Assembly: GCF_000332075.2 (NCBI RefSeq)
Contig: NZ_ALVU02000001.1
Span: 620,001 to 684,000 of the forward strand
From: Synechocystis sp. PCC 7509
GTDB lineage: Bacteria; Cyanobacteriota; Cyanobacteriia; Cyanobacteriales; Chroococcidiopsidaceae
DNA length: 64,000 nt
Direction: 5' to 3'
The notes under the pieces are model-generated. The model was given only the letters and a program-made list of their open reading frames with translations. It ran no database searches and was not told the DNA's origin. Shown piece by piece: positions 35,455 through 44,404 of the stretch (the stretch's first letter is position 1; the number at the start of each line of letters is the position of its first letter). The position numbers were made by a program, and so were the translations under genes.

Positions 35455-36347
35455 GAATCTATCCCACTAAGGTCAAAAGGTGATAATCTAATTGTCAGAG
35501 TGATTAAGTCCTACAGAATATGGCGGGAAGATTTGAGGGATTAAGCGATCTAGAATGGAAGTTGTTTGAGGATGTGATCGGCGAGAAAGGAGAAAAACGG
35601 GGACGGGGAATGCCCTATGCGCCTTTCCGTCATGTAATCAACACCTTAATGAAGGCAATTGATTACGGGCTGCCGTTGGTGCGATGTACCGAAGGGAGAA
35701 GTTTGGGCATCAAAAAGTTCAGCCCACCGATGGCTAAAAAGCTGGCAAGCAGATGGAACGCTAGAGCGACTACAAGCAAGGATATTAGGCATCGCCTCGG
35801 AAAAAGGATTAATTAACTGGAGTCATGGTGCGGTCGATGGCTCTTTTTCCCCCTGGGAAAGGAGGAGGTGAGGACGTTGCTTATGGCTATAAGGGCAAAG
35901 GAATTTTAATTCATACTTTGACCGACGGTAATGGTATGCCTCTGGCTAATTGCACGACCGCAGCTAATGGTAGTGAAAGAGAACAAGTGATGCCGCTATT
36001 GAATAGCGTTACTGTCAAAACTAATTCTCCTGGCAGACCCCGTAAACGGGTCAAAGTGCTGGCTGGGGACAAAGGCTATGACTCCAAAGATTTGCGTGCG
36101 GCTTTACGCAAACGTGGTATTAGACCGCAGTTGCCGAAGCGAGCCTGGAAAACTAAAAGAAATCGAGGTAGACCCATAAAAATGTCAGTCCCTCGTTTTC
36201 AACAAGAGCGCTGCTTTGCATGGTTTCAACGGAAATACCGTAGACTTGTTGTTCGATGGGAAAGAATTTCTGCCTGCTTTAATGCTTTTATTTCCCTTGC
36301 AACAATTCACATTTGGATTAACAGAATTTTATTACTGGGATAGGTTC
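35455..36347 (+). mobile_element. IS5-type insertion sequence, copy 2 (in UPF0175 gene)
   Basis: 893 bp, ends GAATCTATCCCACTAA on the left and, inverted, GAACCTATCCCAGTAA on the right, with AT direct repeats at 35453-35454 and 36348-36349. It has the same length as copy 3 at 50628-51520 and appears to differ by only a base or so (TAT/CAT in the codon after ATGCC near 35611), so the two share a very recent common source. Confidence 0.92.
35520..36343 (+). pseudogene. IS5-type transposase of copy 2, frameshifted
   Basis: Three successive frames make one DDE transposase: MAGRFEGLSDLEWKLFEDVIGEKGEK (from 35520), ITGCRWCDVPKGEVWASK to GAVDGSFSPW (frame of 35659), and PGKGGGEDVAYGYKGKG to the end (frame of 35825, with DKGYDSKD and ERCFAWFQRK). 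The second step, at the run TTTTTCCCCCTGGGAAAGG, occurs in all copies. The first step is due to one extra base after AACACCTTAATG compared with copy 1, where the frame is continuous. This extra base should prevent a full-length protein, yet it is shared with copy 3. Confidence 0.82.
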
Positions 36348-36452
36348 ATACGAGTTGCTGACAAAACATCATCAGAGATTAATATACTCATTGCTTTAGC
36401 CTTCTCTCTCAACTTTTATTTTAATAATTAATCTCATTCCAACCCCCGCCAA

Positions 36453-36479
36453 TTTGTGCGACAGTGTCGCACAAATTTG
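36453..36479. terminator. hairpin downstream of hsdM
   Basis: AATTTGTGCGAC, loop AGT, GTCGCACAAATT: a perfect 12-bp stem 25 bases after the hsdM stop on the minus strand. No clear T-run follows, so it may be an attenuator, an mRNA-stabilising hairpin or a protein-binding palindrome. Confidence 0.55.
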
Positions 36480-36504
36480 AATAAACTTACTTTCCACACA
36501 ATTG

Positions 36505-38931
36505 TTACCAATCTAACCCCATTCGCTTCAAATGCTCCTCTACCTTGCTCGATAATACTTCCACCTCCTGCACCAACTGCGGTAATGGTTCGGCGTAGCG
36601 TTCCTCTAGCGTCTTTACCCGATTTGCCAATTGTTGCGTTACCCTTTCAATCTCGGATGCGATCGCACTTCTCAAAGTAGTTTGCCATTTATCATCTACT
36701 ACCAAGGTTTTTATCTCGTCTTCTGTTAGTTTGGGATAGTAAGCAAACACCGCTTTATCTAACGCCGTCTGCTTATCTCTTAACACTTTTTCCCCCTCAG
36801 CCTTGCTATCAAACAATTTAAGGCACTTTTTCAATACCTCTTGTTCTTCTTTATCGCCTTTTAACTCCTTCAATCTCGCTGTAATGCTGGCTTTAGTTAC
36901 TTTCCCCGTATCGGTTTGAGCATCGCTAAGTAAACCTTCTTCGCCAATGTGTTCCTCAATCAACGCCTCCAACTCCTGAGATTTTGCCTCTACTTCTGCT
37001 TGCAACTGGTCGATTTGTGCTTGCTGTGGGGCAAAGTAGCGCTCTACTATTAGTTTTGGCGGAATCAAGTCCGACTTATATTTGTTTTTATCAATCACTA
37101 AATCCGGCGTTTCCGTATTCTTATCGCCTTTTTTAACTATCAATTGTCGCAACCCATTACCCGCCGCCCAGCCGTCTTGTACCAGCACGTACACATCATC
37201 AGTCATCGTCTGCGCCCAATAATCCATCAATAGCTGATAAATTTCGTAATGGCTCAACAAATCAGCGTCTGCAAACCGTGCTAATAGGTCTTCTGACAGG
37301 ATTTTAATTAATTCTTTGGGCTTATCGGCGATCGCAATTCCCTTTAATAAAGCATCGTGTGCCTTACGCCAATTAGTATAAATAGCAATAGAGCGATCGG
37401 CAAAGGTAGTAAATTCAGGATGATTGAGAATAGTTGCCTTTACTTGACTAGCTGCTACTAAACTATTGCTGTAACCATTACGTTTACTGTCTGTAAAAAG
37501 CGTCTTTCGCAGATTGGGAAACACCGCCCAGTAGTCTTGCAACGCATTAATATCTGTGTCAGGAATCCCGCCGTTTAAGTGAGCGCCCAGGTCGTGCAAA
37601 TCTTCCGGCTTACTAGAATCGATATAGCGCGGAATATTGAGGTTATAGTCATTTTTAGCAATTTCTTCTAAGCTAACCATCCGGCTGTAGCGGGGTAACT
37701 CAATTTGTTTATTAAAAGCATCAACAATTTTGTGAATATCTTGGCTACGCAGGCGGTTTTTATTGCCATCTTTAATAAAACCTTTGCTTGCATCCACCAT
37801 AAATAAACCTTGACGGTTTTTAGCATTCTCTTTATCGATAACAATAATGCAAGCCGGAATCCCCGTCCCGTAAAACAAATTTGCAGGTAAGCCAATAATC
37901 CCCTTAATGTATCCCTGACATACCAAATTTTGCCGAATCCGCGCTTCTGCATTGCCCCGAAACAGCACCCCATGAGGCAAAATCACCGCCGCCTTCCCCG
38001 TACTATTTAAAGACTTGAGGATGTGTAGCAAAAAAGCATAATCGCCGTTTTTATCAGGAGGCGTACCGTAGTCAAAGCGCCCAAATTCATCGTCTGTTAA
38101 ATTAACGCCATTACTCCAAGACTTGTAGGAAAAAGGGGGATTAGCAACAGCAAAATCAAAGGTTTTCAGACTGCCATCAGCATCTTTCCAGTAGGGAGCG
38201 CAAAGCGTATTATCTCGCCAAATTTCGTGAGTCGGATAACTGTGCATAAACATATTCATCCGCGCCAACGCCCAGGTAGAATTGTCCATTTCCTGCCCGT
38301 AAATCGACAACCCGCGCGGCGCTTCATCCGCCACCTTTAGCAATAACGAACCCGAACCACAGGTAGGATCGTAAACTGTTTGATCTTGGCTTGTTTGCGC
38401 CGTTATCCCGATGATTTGGGCAAGAATCCGCGACACCTCTGCCGGAGTATAAAACTGCCCCTTACTTTTGCCCGACTCCGTAGCAAAATGACGCATCAAA
38501 TACTCGTAAGCATCCCCTAGCAAATCGTCCCCTTCAACGCGATTGGCGCTCAAATCTATGCCGTCAAAAATTGCTACTAGGTTAGACAAGCGATCGACCA
38601 TTTCCTTCCCTTTGCCTAACTTATCCTCATCGTTAAAATCAGCAACGTTAATTACACCCTTAAGATCGTTTTCCGCCGCCAACGCCCCAATAATTTTATT
38701 AATCTTGTCGCCAATTTCTTTATCACCCTTCAGCGCCACCATGTCTTTAAAAGAGCCGCCTTCTGGGACTAAAATCGTCCCGTCAGGATCGCCAGCATAC
38801 TTGTCGCTAACGTACTTCATAAACAGCAGCGTTAGCACGTAATCTTTGTACTGAGACGCATCCATCCCCCCGCGCAACTCGTCACAACTAGACCACAACG
38901 AGCTATAAAGTTCCGTCTTTTTAACTGCCAT
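36505..38931 (-). CDS. hsdM: type I restriction system methyltransferase subunit
   Basis: N6-adenine DNA methyltransferase of 808 residues. The N-terminal helical HsdM domain starts TELYSSLWSSCDELRGGMDASQYKDYVL; motif I for S-adenosylmethionine is VYDPTCGSGSLLLKV (187-200) and catalytic motif IV is NPPF (264-267). After about residue 500 it has a long C-terminal part with coiled-coil stretches (QAQIDQLQAEVEAKSQELEALIEEHIG and VTQQLANRVKTLEERYAEPLPQLVQEV) that make it longer than the E. coli enzyme of about 530. It is the first gene of the minus-strand hsd group. If hsdR is dead, HsdM and HsdS could still methylate DNA. Confidence 0.94.
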   Translation of the reverse strand: MAVKKTELYSSLWSSCDELRGGMDASQYKDYVLTLLFMKYVSDKYAGDPDGTILVPEGGSFKDMVALKGDKEIGDKINKIIGALAAENDLKGVINVADFNDEDKLGKGKEMVDRLSNLVAIFDGIDLSANRVEGDDLLGDAYEYLMRHFATESGKSKGQFYTPAEVSRILAQIIGITAQTSQDQTVYDPTCGSGSLLLKVADEAPRGLSIYGQEMDNSTWALARMNMFMHSYPTHEIWRDNTLCAPYWKDADGSLKTFDFAVANPPFSYKSWSNGVNLTDDEFGRFDYGTPPDKNGDYAFLLHILKSLNSTGKAAVILPHGVLFRGNAEARIRQNLVCQGYIKGIIGLPANLFYGTGIPACIIVIDKENAKNRQGLFMVDASKGFIKDGNKNRLRSQDIHKIVDAFNKQIELPRYSRMVSLEEIAKNDYNLNIPRYIDSSKPEDLHDLGAHLNGGIPDTDINALQDYWAVFPNLRKTLFTDSKRNGYSNSLVAASQVKATILNHPEFTTFADRSIAIYTNWRKAHDALLKGIAIADKPKELIKILSEDLLARFADADLLSHYEIYQLLMDYWAQTMTDDVYVLVQDGWAAGNGLRQLIVKKGDKNTETPDLVIDKNKYKSDLIPPKLIVERYFAPQQAQIDQLQAEVEAKSQELEALIEEHIGEEGLLSDAQTDTGKVTKASITARLKELKGDKEEQEVLKKCLKLFDSKAEGEKVLRDKQTALDKAVFAYYPKLTEDEIKTLVVDDKWQTTLRSAIASEIERVTQQLANRVKTLEERYAEPLPQLVQEVEVLSSKVEEHLKRMGLDW

Positions 38932-39092
38932 TAAGTTTTAGTAAATCCAAAATATAGAAAATAAGGTTACAAATCGGGGAATAGTGCGATCGCCTTAAAT
39001 GATGTTTGATAAGTTCCTGCTAATCTTAGAAAAAACCCGATTTAAAATCCCCCATGCGTTGGGGAACTTGGGGGGCAAAAAATGTAAGTTTA

Positions 39093-39953
39093 CTATCCAA
39101 AATGAAGCGCAGGCAAACCAGAAGTATTAGTTTGAAGGCTAAATAAGTCCCCAGAGTAGAAACTTTTTTGAATTTCTCCTTCGCTCAAACCTACTGAAGC
39201 CGTTGTAATATAAAGCGTCGTCAAGTCTCGATCTCCAAAAGTACAAGAAGTTGGACGCTGGACAGGCATTTTTACCCGCATCATCTCTTTACCTTTGGGG
39301 TCAAATTGGATAATACACCAACCGTCCCACATTGCCGACCAAATACAGCCATCTTTATCGACTGTCAAACCATCGGGAAAAAAAGATTCAGCTTGTAAAT
39401 TGATCAGTGTTCGGCGATCGCTAATACTACCGCTTTCAGCGTCAAAATCATACGCATAGATAGTTTTAAGCGGCGAATCTGTTAGATAAAAAGTCTTATT
39501 GTCTGGACTCCATCCCAAGCCATTAGATACTGTTAGTCCCGTTTCGAGTATATGTAACGATCCATCGTAGCGGTAAAGTTTGCCTTGGGGTTCGCCTTTA
39601 CTACTCATTGAACCAAACCAGAAACGCCCAGCGCGATCGCATTTACCATCGTTAAAACGGATATCGGGATTATCTTCTATATCCATAATCGCCGTAACTT
39701 GACCATTGCTAGTATCCAAAAAAGCAATTCGGTGACGTTGACCAATAATTAGGCGATTATTTCCGGCGGGTGCAACACAACAAACAACTTCACCCACATC
39801 AAAAAACCGATCTTCCCCTGTCGCTGGATTAAATTGATGGACGCGATGATTGTAAATATCACCCCAGTAAAGCAATTGCTCGTCAGGATGCCAAAAGGGA
39901 ACTTCTCCTAGCCGCGCTCTAGCTGTGAGGATGTTTTGTGGCGAGTAATTCAT
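39093..39953 (-). CDS. SMP-30/gluconolactonase family protein
   Basis: A 286-residue six-bladed beta-propeller lactonase or related metal-dependent hydrolase. Family signatures are LGEVPFWHPDEQLLYWGDI (first-blade Glu, a metal ligand), RFNDGKCDRAGRFWFGSM (Asn and Asp ligands), SNGLGWSPDNKTFYLTDS and FPDGLTVDKDGCIWSAMWDG. The likely reaction is hydrolysis of a sugar lactone. I start at ATG 39953, seven bases after the nitroreductase stop; a longer version would run into that gene. Confidence 0.9.
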   Translation of the reverse strand: MNYSPQNILTARARLGEVPFWHPDEQLLYWGDIYNHRVHQFNPATGEDRFFDVGEVVCCVAPAGNNRLIIGQRHRIAFLDTSNGQVTAIMDIEDNPDIRFNDGKCDRAGRFWFGSMSSKGEPQGKLYRYDGSLHILETGLTVSNGLGWSPDNKTFYLTDSPLKTIYAYDFDAESGSISDRRTLINLQAESFFPDGLTVDKDGCIWSAMWDGWCIIQFDPKGKEMMRVKMPVQRPTSCTFGDRDLTTLYITTASVGLSEGEIQKSFYSGDLFSLQTNTSGLPALHFG

Positions 39954-39960
39954 TACTTTT

Positions 39961-40566
39961 TTATTTAACTTCTGGTGCGGTTTGATTCCAAGTATTAGAA
40001 AAAACAAACTTATCTAAAGGCTTGCGAGTGCGCGGATTTTGTTCTCTTTGTTGCAATGATTCTGATAGAGTTTGAGCATTGCCAAGATAGCCAAGAGCGA
40101 TCGCACTTGCAGGTTCGTAACCAGTGGGTATCTGGTAAACCTCTTTTGCTTTTGGTACGTCAAAACCTGCCATTTGGTGTACAAATAAGTCTAAAGCAGC
40201 CGCTTGAATCGCCAAACTAGCAGAAGATGCACCCACATCATGAAAAGCATGGCGATTTTCTACACCATTGCGTTCAAAATGTAGTTTGGCAACGGTAAGC
40301 ATCAATACTGGAGCATTCCGCGCCCATTCTTGGTTTCCTTCTGCGAGAATACTAAGCAAACGCTCAAATTCAACGGAGTTTTCTTTAGTAGCAATAATAA
40401 AGCTCCAAGGCTGTTCGTTGTAAGAAGAAGCCGCCCATCGTGCTGCTTCTAGCACACTTAGTAACTTTTCTGTTTCCACCATGCGATCGCTAAAAGCTAA
40501 AGGACTCCAACGTTTACGTTGCGCGTCTTCGATTGGATGTTGATTATCAGCTAATTTATCTATCAT
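39961..40566 (-). CDS. nitroreductase family protein
   Basis: 201-residue FMN-dependent oxidoreductase using NAD(P)H. The FMN-binding N-terminal segment RKRWSPLAFSDRMV, the helix LSVLEAARWAASSYNEQPWSFIIATKE and the C-terminal GYEPASAIALGYLGN are typical. It is followed after seven bases by the lactonase gene, so the two are likely one operon. Divergent from pirin, another protein linked to quinone or redox chemistry, across a 149-bp gap. Confidence 0.9.
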   Translation of the reverse strand: MIDKLADNQHPIEDAQRKRWSPLAFSDRMVETEKLLSVLEAARWAASSYNEQPWSFIIATKENSVEFERLLSILAEGNQEWARNAPVLMLTVAKLHFERNGVENRHAFHDVGASSASLAIQAAALDLFVHQMAGFDVPKAKEVYQIPTGYEPASAIALGYLGNAQTLSESLQQREQNPRTRKPLDKFVFSNTWNQTAPEVK

Positions 40567-40715
40567 TAAATCTTTTCTCCTAAGTGCAACTCAATCGTAT
40601 TTATCTTACTGCCTACATTTGGTAGTATTTCCCGATGTTTTTTGACGGCTTTCTACACTGCAATATTAAATAATTTAACATTAAACTAAATACAGTTGAA
40701 TGGAGCAAACATAAT

Positions 40716-41414
40716 ATGATTACTCTACGACCAGGCAATCAAAGAGGTCATGCCAATCATGGTTGGTTAGACAGTTACCATACATTTTCCTTTGCCAATT
40801 ATTACGACCCCAAAAATATGGGCTTTCGTGACTTGCGGGTAATTAATGAAGATTGGATTGCTCCAAACGGCGGGTTTGGCGCTCACAGTCACCGCGATAT
40901 GGAAATTATTACCTATGTTTTAGAAGGGGCGCTAGAACACAAAGATAGTTTAGGTACGGGAGCAGTAATTAAACCTGGAGATGCTCAAAGAATGAGTGCG
41001 GGGACAGGAATTACTCATAGCGAGTTTAATAACTCTACAACGGAGGCTGTGCATTTATTGCAAATTTGGATTTTGCCCGACACAACGGGAATTGATCCAA
41101 GTTACGAACAGCGCAACTTTCCCATAGACGAAAAGCTAGGCAAACTAAGGTTAATTGCCGCAAAAGATGGGCGTGAGGGGGCGGTAAAAATTCATCAAGA
41201 TGTAGATTTGTATACGTCCGTTTTAAGGAAAGGCGATCGCCTAGTTCATAATTTGCAACCCAACCGTCACGCCTGGTTGCAAGTAACAAGCGGGGAAATA
41301 AAGGTAGGCGATATGGCGCTTAAGGCTGGAGATGCGATTTCAGCTAGTGATTCTCAATCGCTCAATATCAGCACTGATACCGATGCGGAAATCTTACTAT
41401 TTGACTTAGTTTGA
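40716..41414 (+). CDS. pirin family protein
   Basis: 232-residue bicupin. The N-terminal cupin has the metal ligands in GFGAHSHRDMEIITYVLEGALEHKDSLG (two His and a Glu) and AGTGITHSEFN (third His). The family has quercetinase-like activity or acts as a regulator; E. coli YhhW is the nearest known short form. TTGAATGGAGC lies upstream with GGAG about 12 bases from the ATG. Confidence 0.92.
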   Translation: MITLRPGNQRGHANHGWLDSYHTFSFANYYDPKNMGFRDLRVINEDWIAPNGGFGAHSHRDMEIITYVLEGALEHKDSLGTGAVIKPGDAQRMSAGTGITHSEFNNSTTEAVHLLQIWILPDTTGIDPSYEQRNFPIDEKLGKLRLIAAKDGREGAVKIHQDVDLYTSVLRKGDRLVHNLQPNRHAWLQVTSGEIKVGDMALKAGDAISASDSQSLNISTDTDAEILLFDLV

Positions 41415-41423
41415 TAAGTAGTC

Positions 41424-41452
41424 GTAGAGGCGCTATTTCCCTCCGCCTCTAC
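41424..41452 (+). terminator. hairpin after pirin gene
   Basis: GTAGAGGCG, 11-nt loop, CGCCTCTAC, followed by CTTTG. A 9-bp GC-rich stem ten bases after the stop; plausible terminator. Confidence 0.5.
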
Positions 41453-41604
41453 CTTTGACGGCAAGTACACCTAAGCACATACGGCTCTCACTACTGCCGA
41501 AAGTGACCCCAGATAGATACATTAAAGCAAGAAAGTACATAAAAGTTTAATTATGGGTGAGAGTAACTCATCCGCTCTATTTAGCCAAAAGAGGGCAACC
41601 CACG

Positions 41605-44073
41605 ATGTTTGAACACTTCAGCAAAGAAGCTATTAAGGTAATAATGTTAGCCCAAGAAGAAGCCCGACGCTTGGGACACAATCTCGTGGGGAGCGAGCAA
41701 GTGCTTTTAGGGTTGATTGGCGAAAATACTAGCATTGCAGCTAAAGTATTGAACGACTTAGGCATCAATATCAAAAACGCCAGAGTAGAAGTAGAAAAAA
41801 TTATTGGTCGAGGTTCGCGCTTCGTCAGTGCAGAAATTCCTTTTACTCCCAAAATGAAGCGGGTATTTGATAAATCCTTTGAAGCCGCGCGTCAACTAGG
41901 AGACAACTTTATTGCTCCCGAACACCTATTTTTAGGACTAATTGAAGAAGGCGAAGGTGTAGCCATCAAAGTAATTGAGAACTTGGGCGTTGATACCGCC
42001 GTTGCCCGCAAAGCCGTGTTAGATGAATTAGAAAAGCAGCCTGTTGGCGCTAATAGGGGCAACGTTCAAAGCTCTACAAGCCGAGGTGTTGCAGGCAAGA
42101 CGACCACTTTAGAGGAGTTTGGGACAAATTTAACCAAACTAGCCGCCGAAGGCAAGCTTGACCCCGTAGTAGGACGAGATAAGGAAATTGAACGCGCTGT
42201 ACAGATTTTAGGACGACGCACGAAGAACAATCCCGTACTAATTGGCGAACCGGGAGTCGGTAAAACTGCGATCGCCGAAGGATTAGCACAGCGCATTGTT
42301 GACAAAAATATTCCTGACATTCTCGAAGATAAGCAAGTATTTAGCCTTGACGTTGGTTCGTTAGTTGCTGGAACTCGTCATCGCGGAGACTTTGAAGAAC
42401 GTATCAAAACAATTATGGAGGAGATTCGGGCGGCGGGAAATATCATCTTAGTAATTGACGAAGTACACAACTTAGTTGGTGCGGGATCGGTTCAAGGTGG
42501 AATGGATGCGGCGAATATTCTTAAACCCGCTTTAGCAAGAGGCGAACTTCAGTGTTTGGGTGCAACTACTCTTAACGAATACCGCCAGCACATTGAACGA
42601 GATGCAGCTTTAGAGCGCCGCTTTCAGCCGATTATGGTGGGCGAACCTTCGGTAGAAGAAACCATCGAGATTTTGTACGGTTTGCGTTCTGTTTACGAAC
42701 AGCACCACAAAATCAAAATTTCTGATGAGGCAATTTTTGCCGCCGCTAAGTTGTCGGATCGTTATATAAGCGATCGCTTTTTACCCGACAAAGCCATAGA
42801 CTTGATCGATGAAGCAGGTTCTCGCGCTCACTTAGCTAGTAGCCAACAATCGCCCGAAGTTAAACAGTTAAAGCAAGAACTTGACAGCATCTCTAAAGAT
42901 AAAGAGAAAGCCGTTAAAGACCAAGATTTTGAAGTTGCTGGACAATTACGCGATCGCGAAATTGAGGTAAATGAGAAAATTAAGTTAGCCTCAGAAAATA
43001 AGCAAGCTGTCGTGACTACTGTTGATGAAGAAGCGATCGCCCACATCGTTGCTTCTTGGACGGGAATACCGCTCAACAAACTAACCGAATCTGAGTCTAC
43101 AGTTTTACTACACCTAGAAGACACTTTGCACCAACGCATAATTGGTCAAGAGGAAGCAGTTACAGCAGTTTCACGCGCAATTCGTAGAGCTAGGGTAGGC
43201 TTAAAAAGCCCCGACAGACCAATTGCTAGTTTTATCTTCTCTGGGCCTACTGGAGTTGGTAAAACCGAACTTTCTAAAGCTTTAGCTGCTTACTTCTTTG
43301 GTTCGGAAGAAGCCATGATTCGCTTAGATATGTCGGAATACATGGAGCGCCATACAGTTTCTAAACTAATTGGTTCGCCCCCCGGTTATGTCGGCTATGA
43401 CGAAGGCGGACAGTTGACCGAAGCCGTAAGACGCAAGCCTTATAGCGTCATCTTGTTTGACGAAATTGAAAAAGCGCACTCTGATGTATTCAATCTGCTG
43501 TTGCAACTATTAGATGACGGTAGGCTTACTGATGCTCAAGGTCGGACAGTGGACTTTAAAAATACACTGATTATCATGACATCTAATATCGGTTCTAAAG
43601 TCATCGAAAAAGGCGGCGGTGGGATTGGCTTTGAGTTTGCTGATAATGGCGCAGAGACTCAATACAACCGCATCAAAACCTTAGTTAACGAAGAACTCAA
43701 AAACTACTTCCGTCCTGAGTTTCTCAATCGTTTAGATGAAACCATTGTCTTTACACAACTGAAGAAAACAGAAATTAAGCAAATTGCCGACATTTTGCTT
43801 CTTGAAGTTGCCAATCGATTAGCTGAACAAGGAATGACTTTAGAAGTAACCGACTCCTTTAAGGAACTTGTAGTAGAGCAAGGCTACAGTCCTAGCTACG
43901 GTGCTAGACCATTGCGCCGAGCAATTATGAGCTTGTTAGAAGACTCCTTAGCCGAAGCAATGCTAACTGGACAAATCAAACTTGGCGACAATGCGATCGT
44001 TGATGTCATTGGCGGTGAAGTGAAAGTAACTAAATCTGAAAAACCAGAATTGGTACTTGCTTCTATTGCATAG
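41605..44073 (+). CDS. clpC: ATP-dependent Clp protease ATP-binding subunit ClpC
   Basis: HSP100 unfoldase that feeds proteins to ClpP/R; essential in many cyanobacteria and related to the chloroplast import motor. The 822-residue protein has two N-domain repeats ([26 protein letters not shown] and [19 protein letters not shown]), a first AAA+ module with GEPGVGKT, a middle UVR-like segment ([16 protein letters not shown]) and a second AAA+ module with [12 protein letters not shown] 41605 is chosen because MFEHF is the usual ClpC start and AGAGGG precedes it; an upstream in-frame ATG-like codon at 41557 would add 16 unlike residues. Confidence 0.96.
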   Translation: MFEHFSKEAIKVIMLAQEEARRLGHNLVGSEQVLLGLIGENTSIAAKVLNDLGINIKNARVEVEKIIGRGSRFVSAEIPFTPKMKRVFDKSFEAARQLGDNFIAPEHLFLGLIEEGEGVAIKVIENLGVDTAVARKAVLDELEKQPVGANRGNVQSSTSRGVAGKTTTLEEFGTNLTKLAAEGKLDPVVGRDKEIERAVQILGRRTKNNPVLIGEPGVGKTAIAEGLAQRIVDKNIPDILEDKQVFSLDVGSLVAGTRHRGDFEERIKTIMEEIRAAGNIILVIDEVHNLVGAGSVQGGMDAANILKPALARGELQCLGATTLNEYRQHIERDAALERRFQPIMVGEPSVEETIEILYGLRSVYEQHHKIKISDEAIFAAAKLSDRYISDRFLPDKAIDLIDEAGSRAHLASSQQSPEVKQLKQELDSISKDKEKAVKDQDFEVAGQLRDREIEVNEKIKLASENKQAVVTTVDEEAIAHIVASWTGIPLNKLTESESTVLLHLEDTLHQRIIGQEEAVTAVSRAIRRARVGLKSPDRPIASFIFSGPTGVGKTELSKALAAYFFGSEEAMIRLDMSEYMERHTVSKLIGSPPGYVGYDEGGQLTEAVRRKPYSVILFDEIEKAHSDVFNLLLQLLDDGRLTDAQGRTVDFKNTLIIMTSNIGSKVIEKGGGGIGFEFADNGAETQYNRIKTLVNEELKNYFRPEFLNRLDETIVFTQLKKTEIKQIADILLLEVANRLAEQGMTLEVTDSFKELVVEQGYSPSYGARPLRRAIMSLLEDSLAEAMLTGQIKLGDNAIVDVIGGEVKVTKSEKPELVLASIA

Positions 44074-44101
44074 TTATAAACCTTGGTATTGGCACTAGGT
44101 T

Positions 44102-44135
44102 AAAGCGCACATTTTTAGGAATGTGCGCTTTTTTA
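44102..44135 (+). terminator. rho-independent terminator of clpC
   Basis: AAAGCGCACATT, loop TTTAGG, AATGTGCGCTTT followed by TTTT: a 12-bp stem with a T-run, 29 bases after the clpC stop. Confidence 0.88.
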
Positions 44136-44303
44136 ATTAAAGCGATTTAATGTTTCGCGGACTGTATCATTTTGCCACAGCCCTTAAACGGGGAGAAGCT
44201 GAGGAAGTAATTTCCTATTTTCTTTCCTCACCATCGACTTCTAGGTCTCGTCAAAGCATCTCGCCCACGACATCAACAGCGAGATGCCCTCTCACAACAG
44301 ATT

Positions 44304-44386
44304 TGGGGCGCAACTTCCTCCTTATGTTGAATGAATGCTTTGCGCCCCTACGGTTGTATGTTTATGAATCCTATAGGATCGCTATA
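44304..44386. repeat. MITE-like repeat, partial copy
   Basis: TTGGGGCGCAA and, 25 bp later, TTTGCGCCCCTACGG form the interrupted arms of the family palindrome; the right end is TTATGAATCCTATAGGATCG followed by CTATA. The left terminal repeat is not seen. The surrounding 44136-44404 gap holds no convincing gene. Confidence 0.6.
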
Positions 44387-44404
44387 GTTATCGCCACCTA
44401 AAAG

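Larger units (their letters stand above)
35113..36391 (-). pseudogene. UPF0175 gene interrupted by an IS near its 5' end
   Basis: The visible frame 35113-35454 opens with MTEAEMKQEIAVLLFQKEKFTLGQASRF and continues through HYDVEDFEQDVKNLREMG. Beyond the IS (35455-36347) the minus strand reads MSILISDDVLSATR from an ATG at 36391 with AGAAGG eight bases before it. Removing the IS and one AT repeat gives MSILISDDVLSATRMTEAEM in frame, 127 residues, matching the intact neighbour MSLVISDEIVKASRLSENEL. A C-terminal extension not seen in the neighbour has GDYTQER and an L-D-rich tail, resembling the GDYTKER motif of the small genes at 32250 and 32774. The ATG at 35454 could still allow a shortened product. 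Confidence 0.88.

Noticed and set aside
38995-39085. Possible fourth copy of the G/C-tract repeat
   Set aside because: It shares only CCCCCATGCGTTGGGG and AACTTGGGGGG with the family; the diagnostic TCTGCCCCCC and CCCTTTTGCAGGG parts are absent.
44150-44401. 83-codon frame after clpC
   Set aside because: It runs through the partial MITE-like repeat and has no ribosome site or domain. Codon pattern is unlike neighbours.
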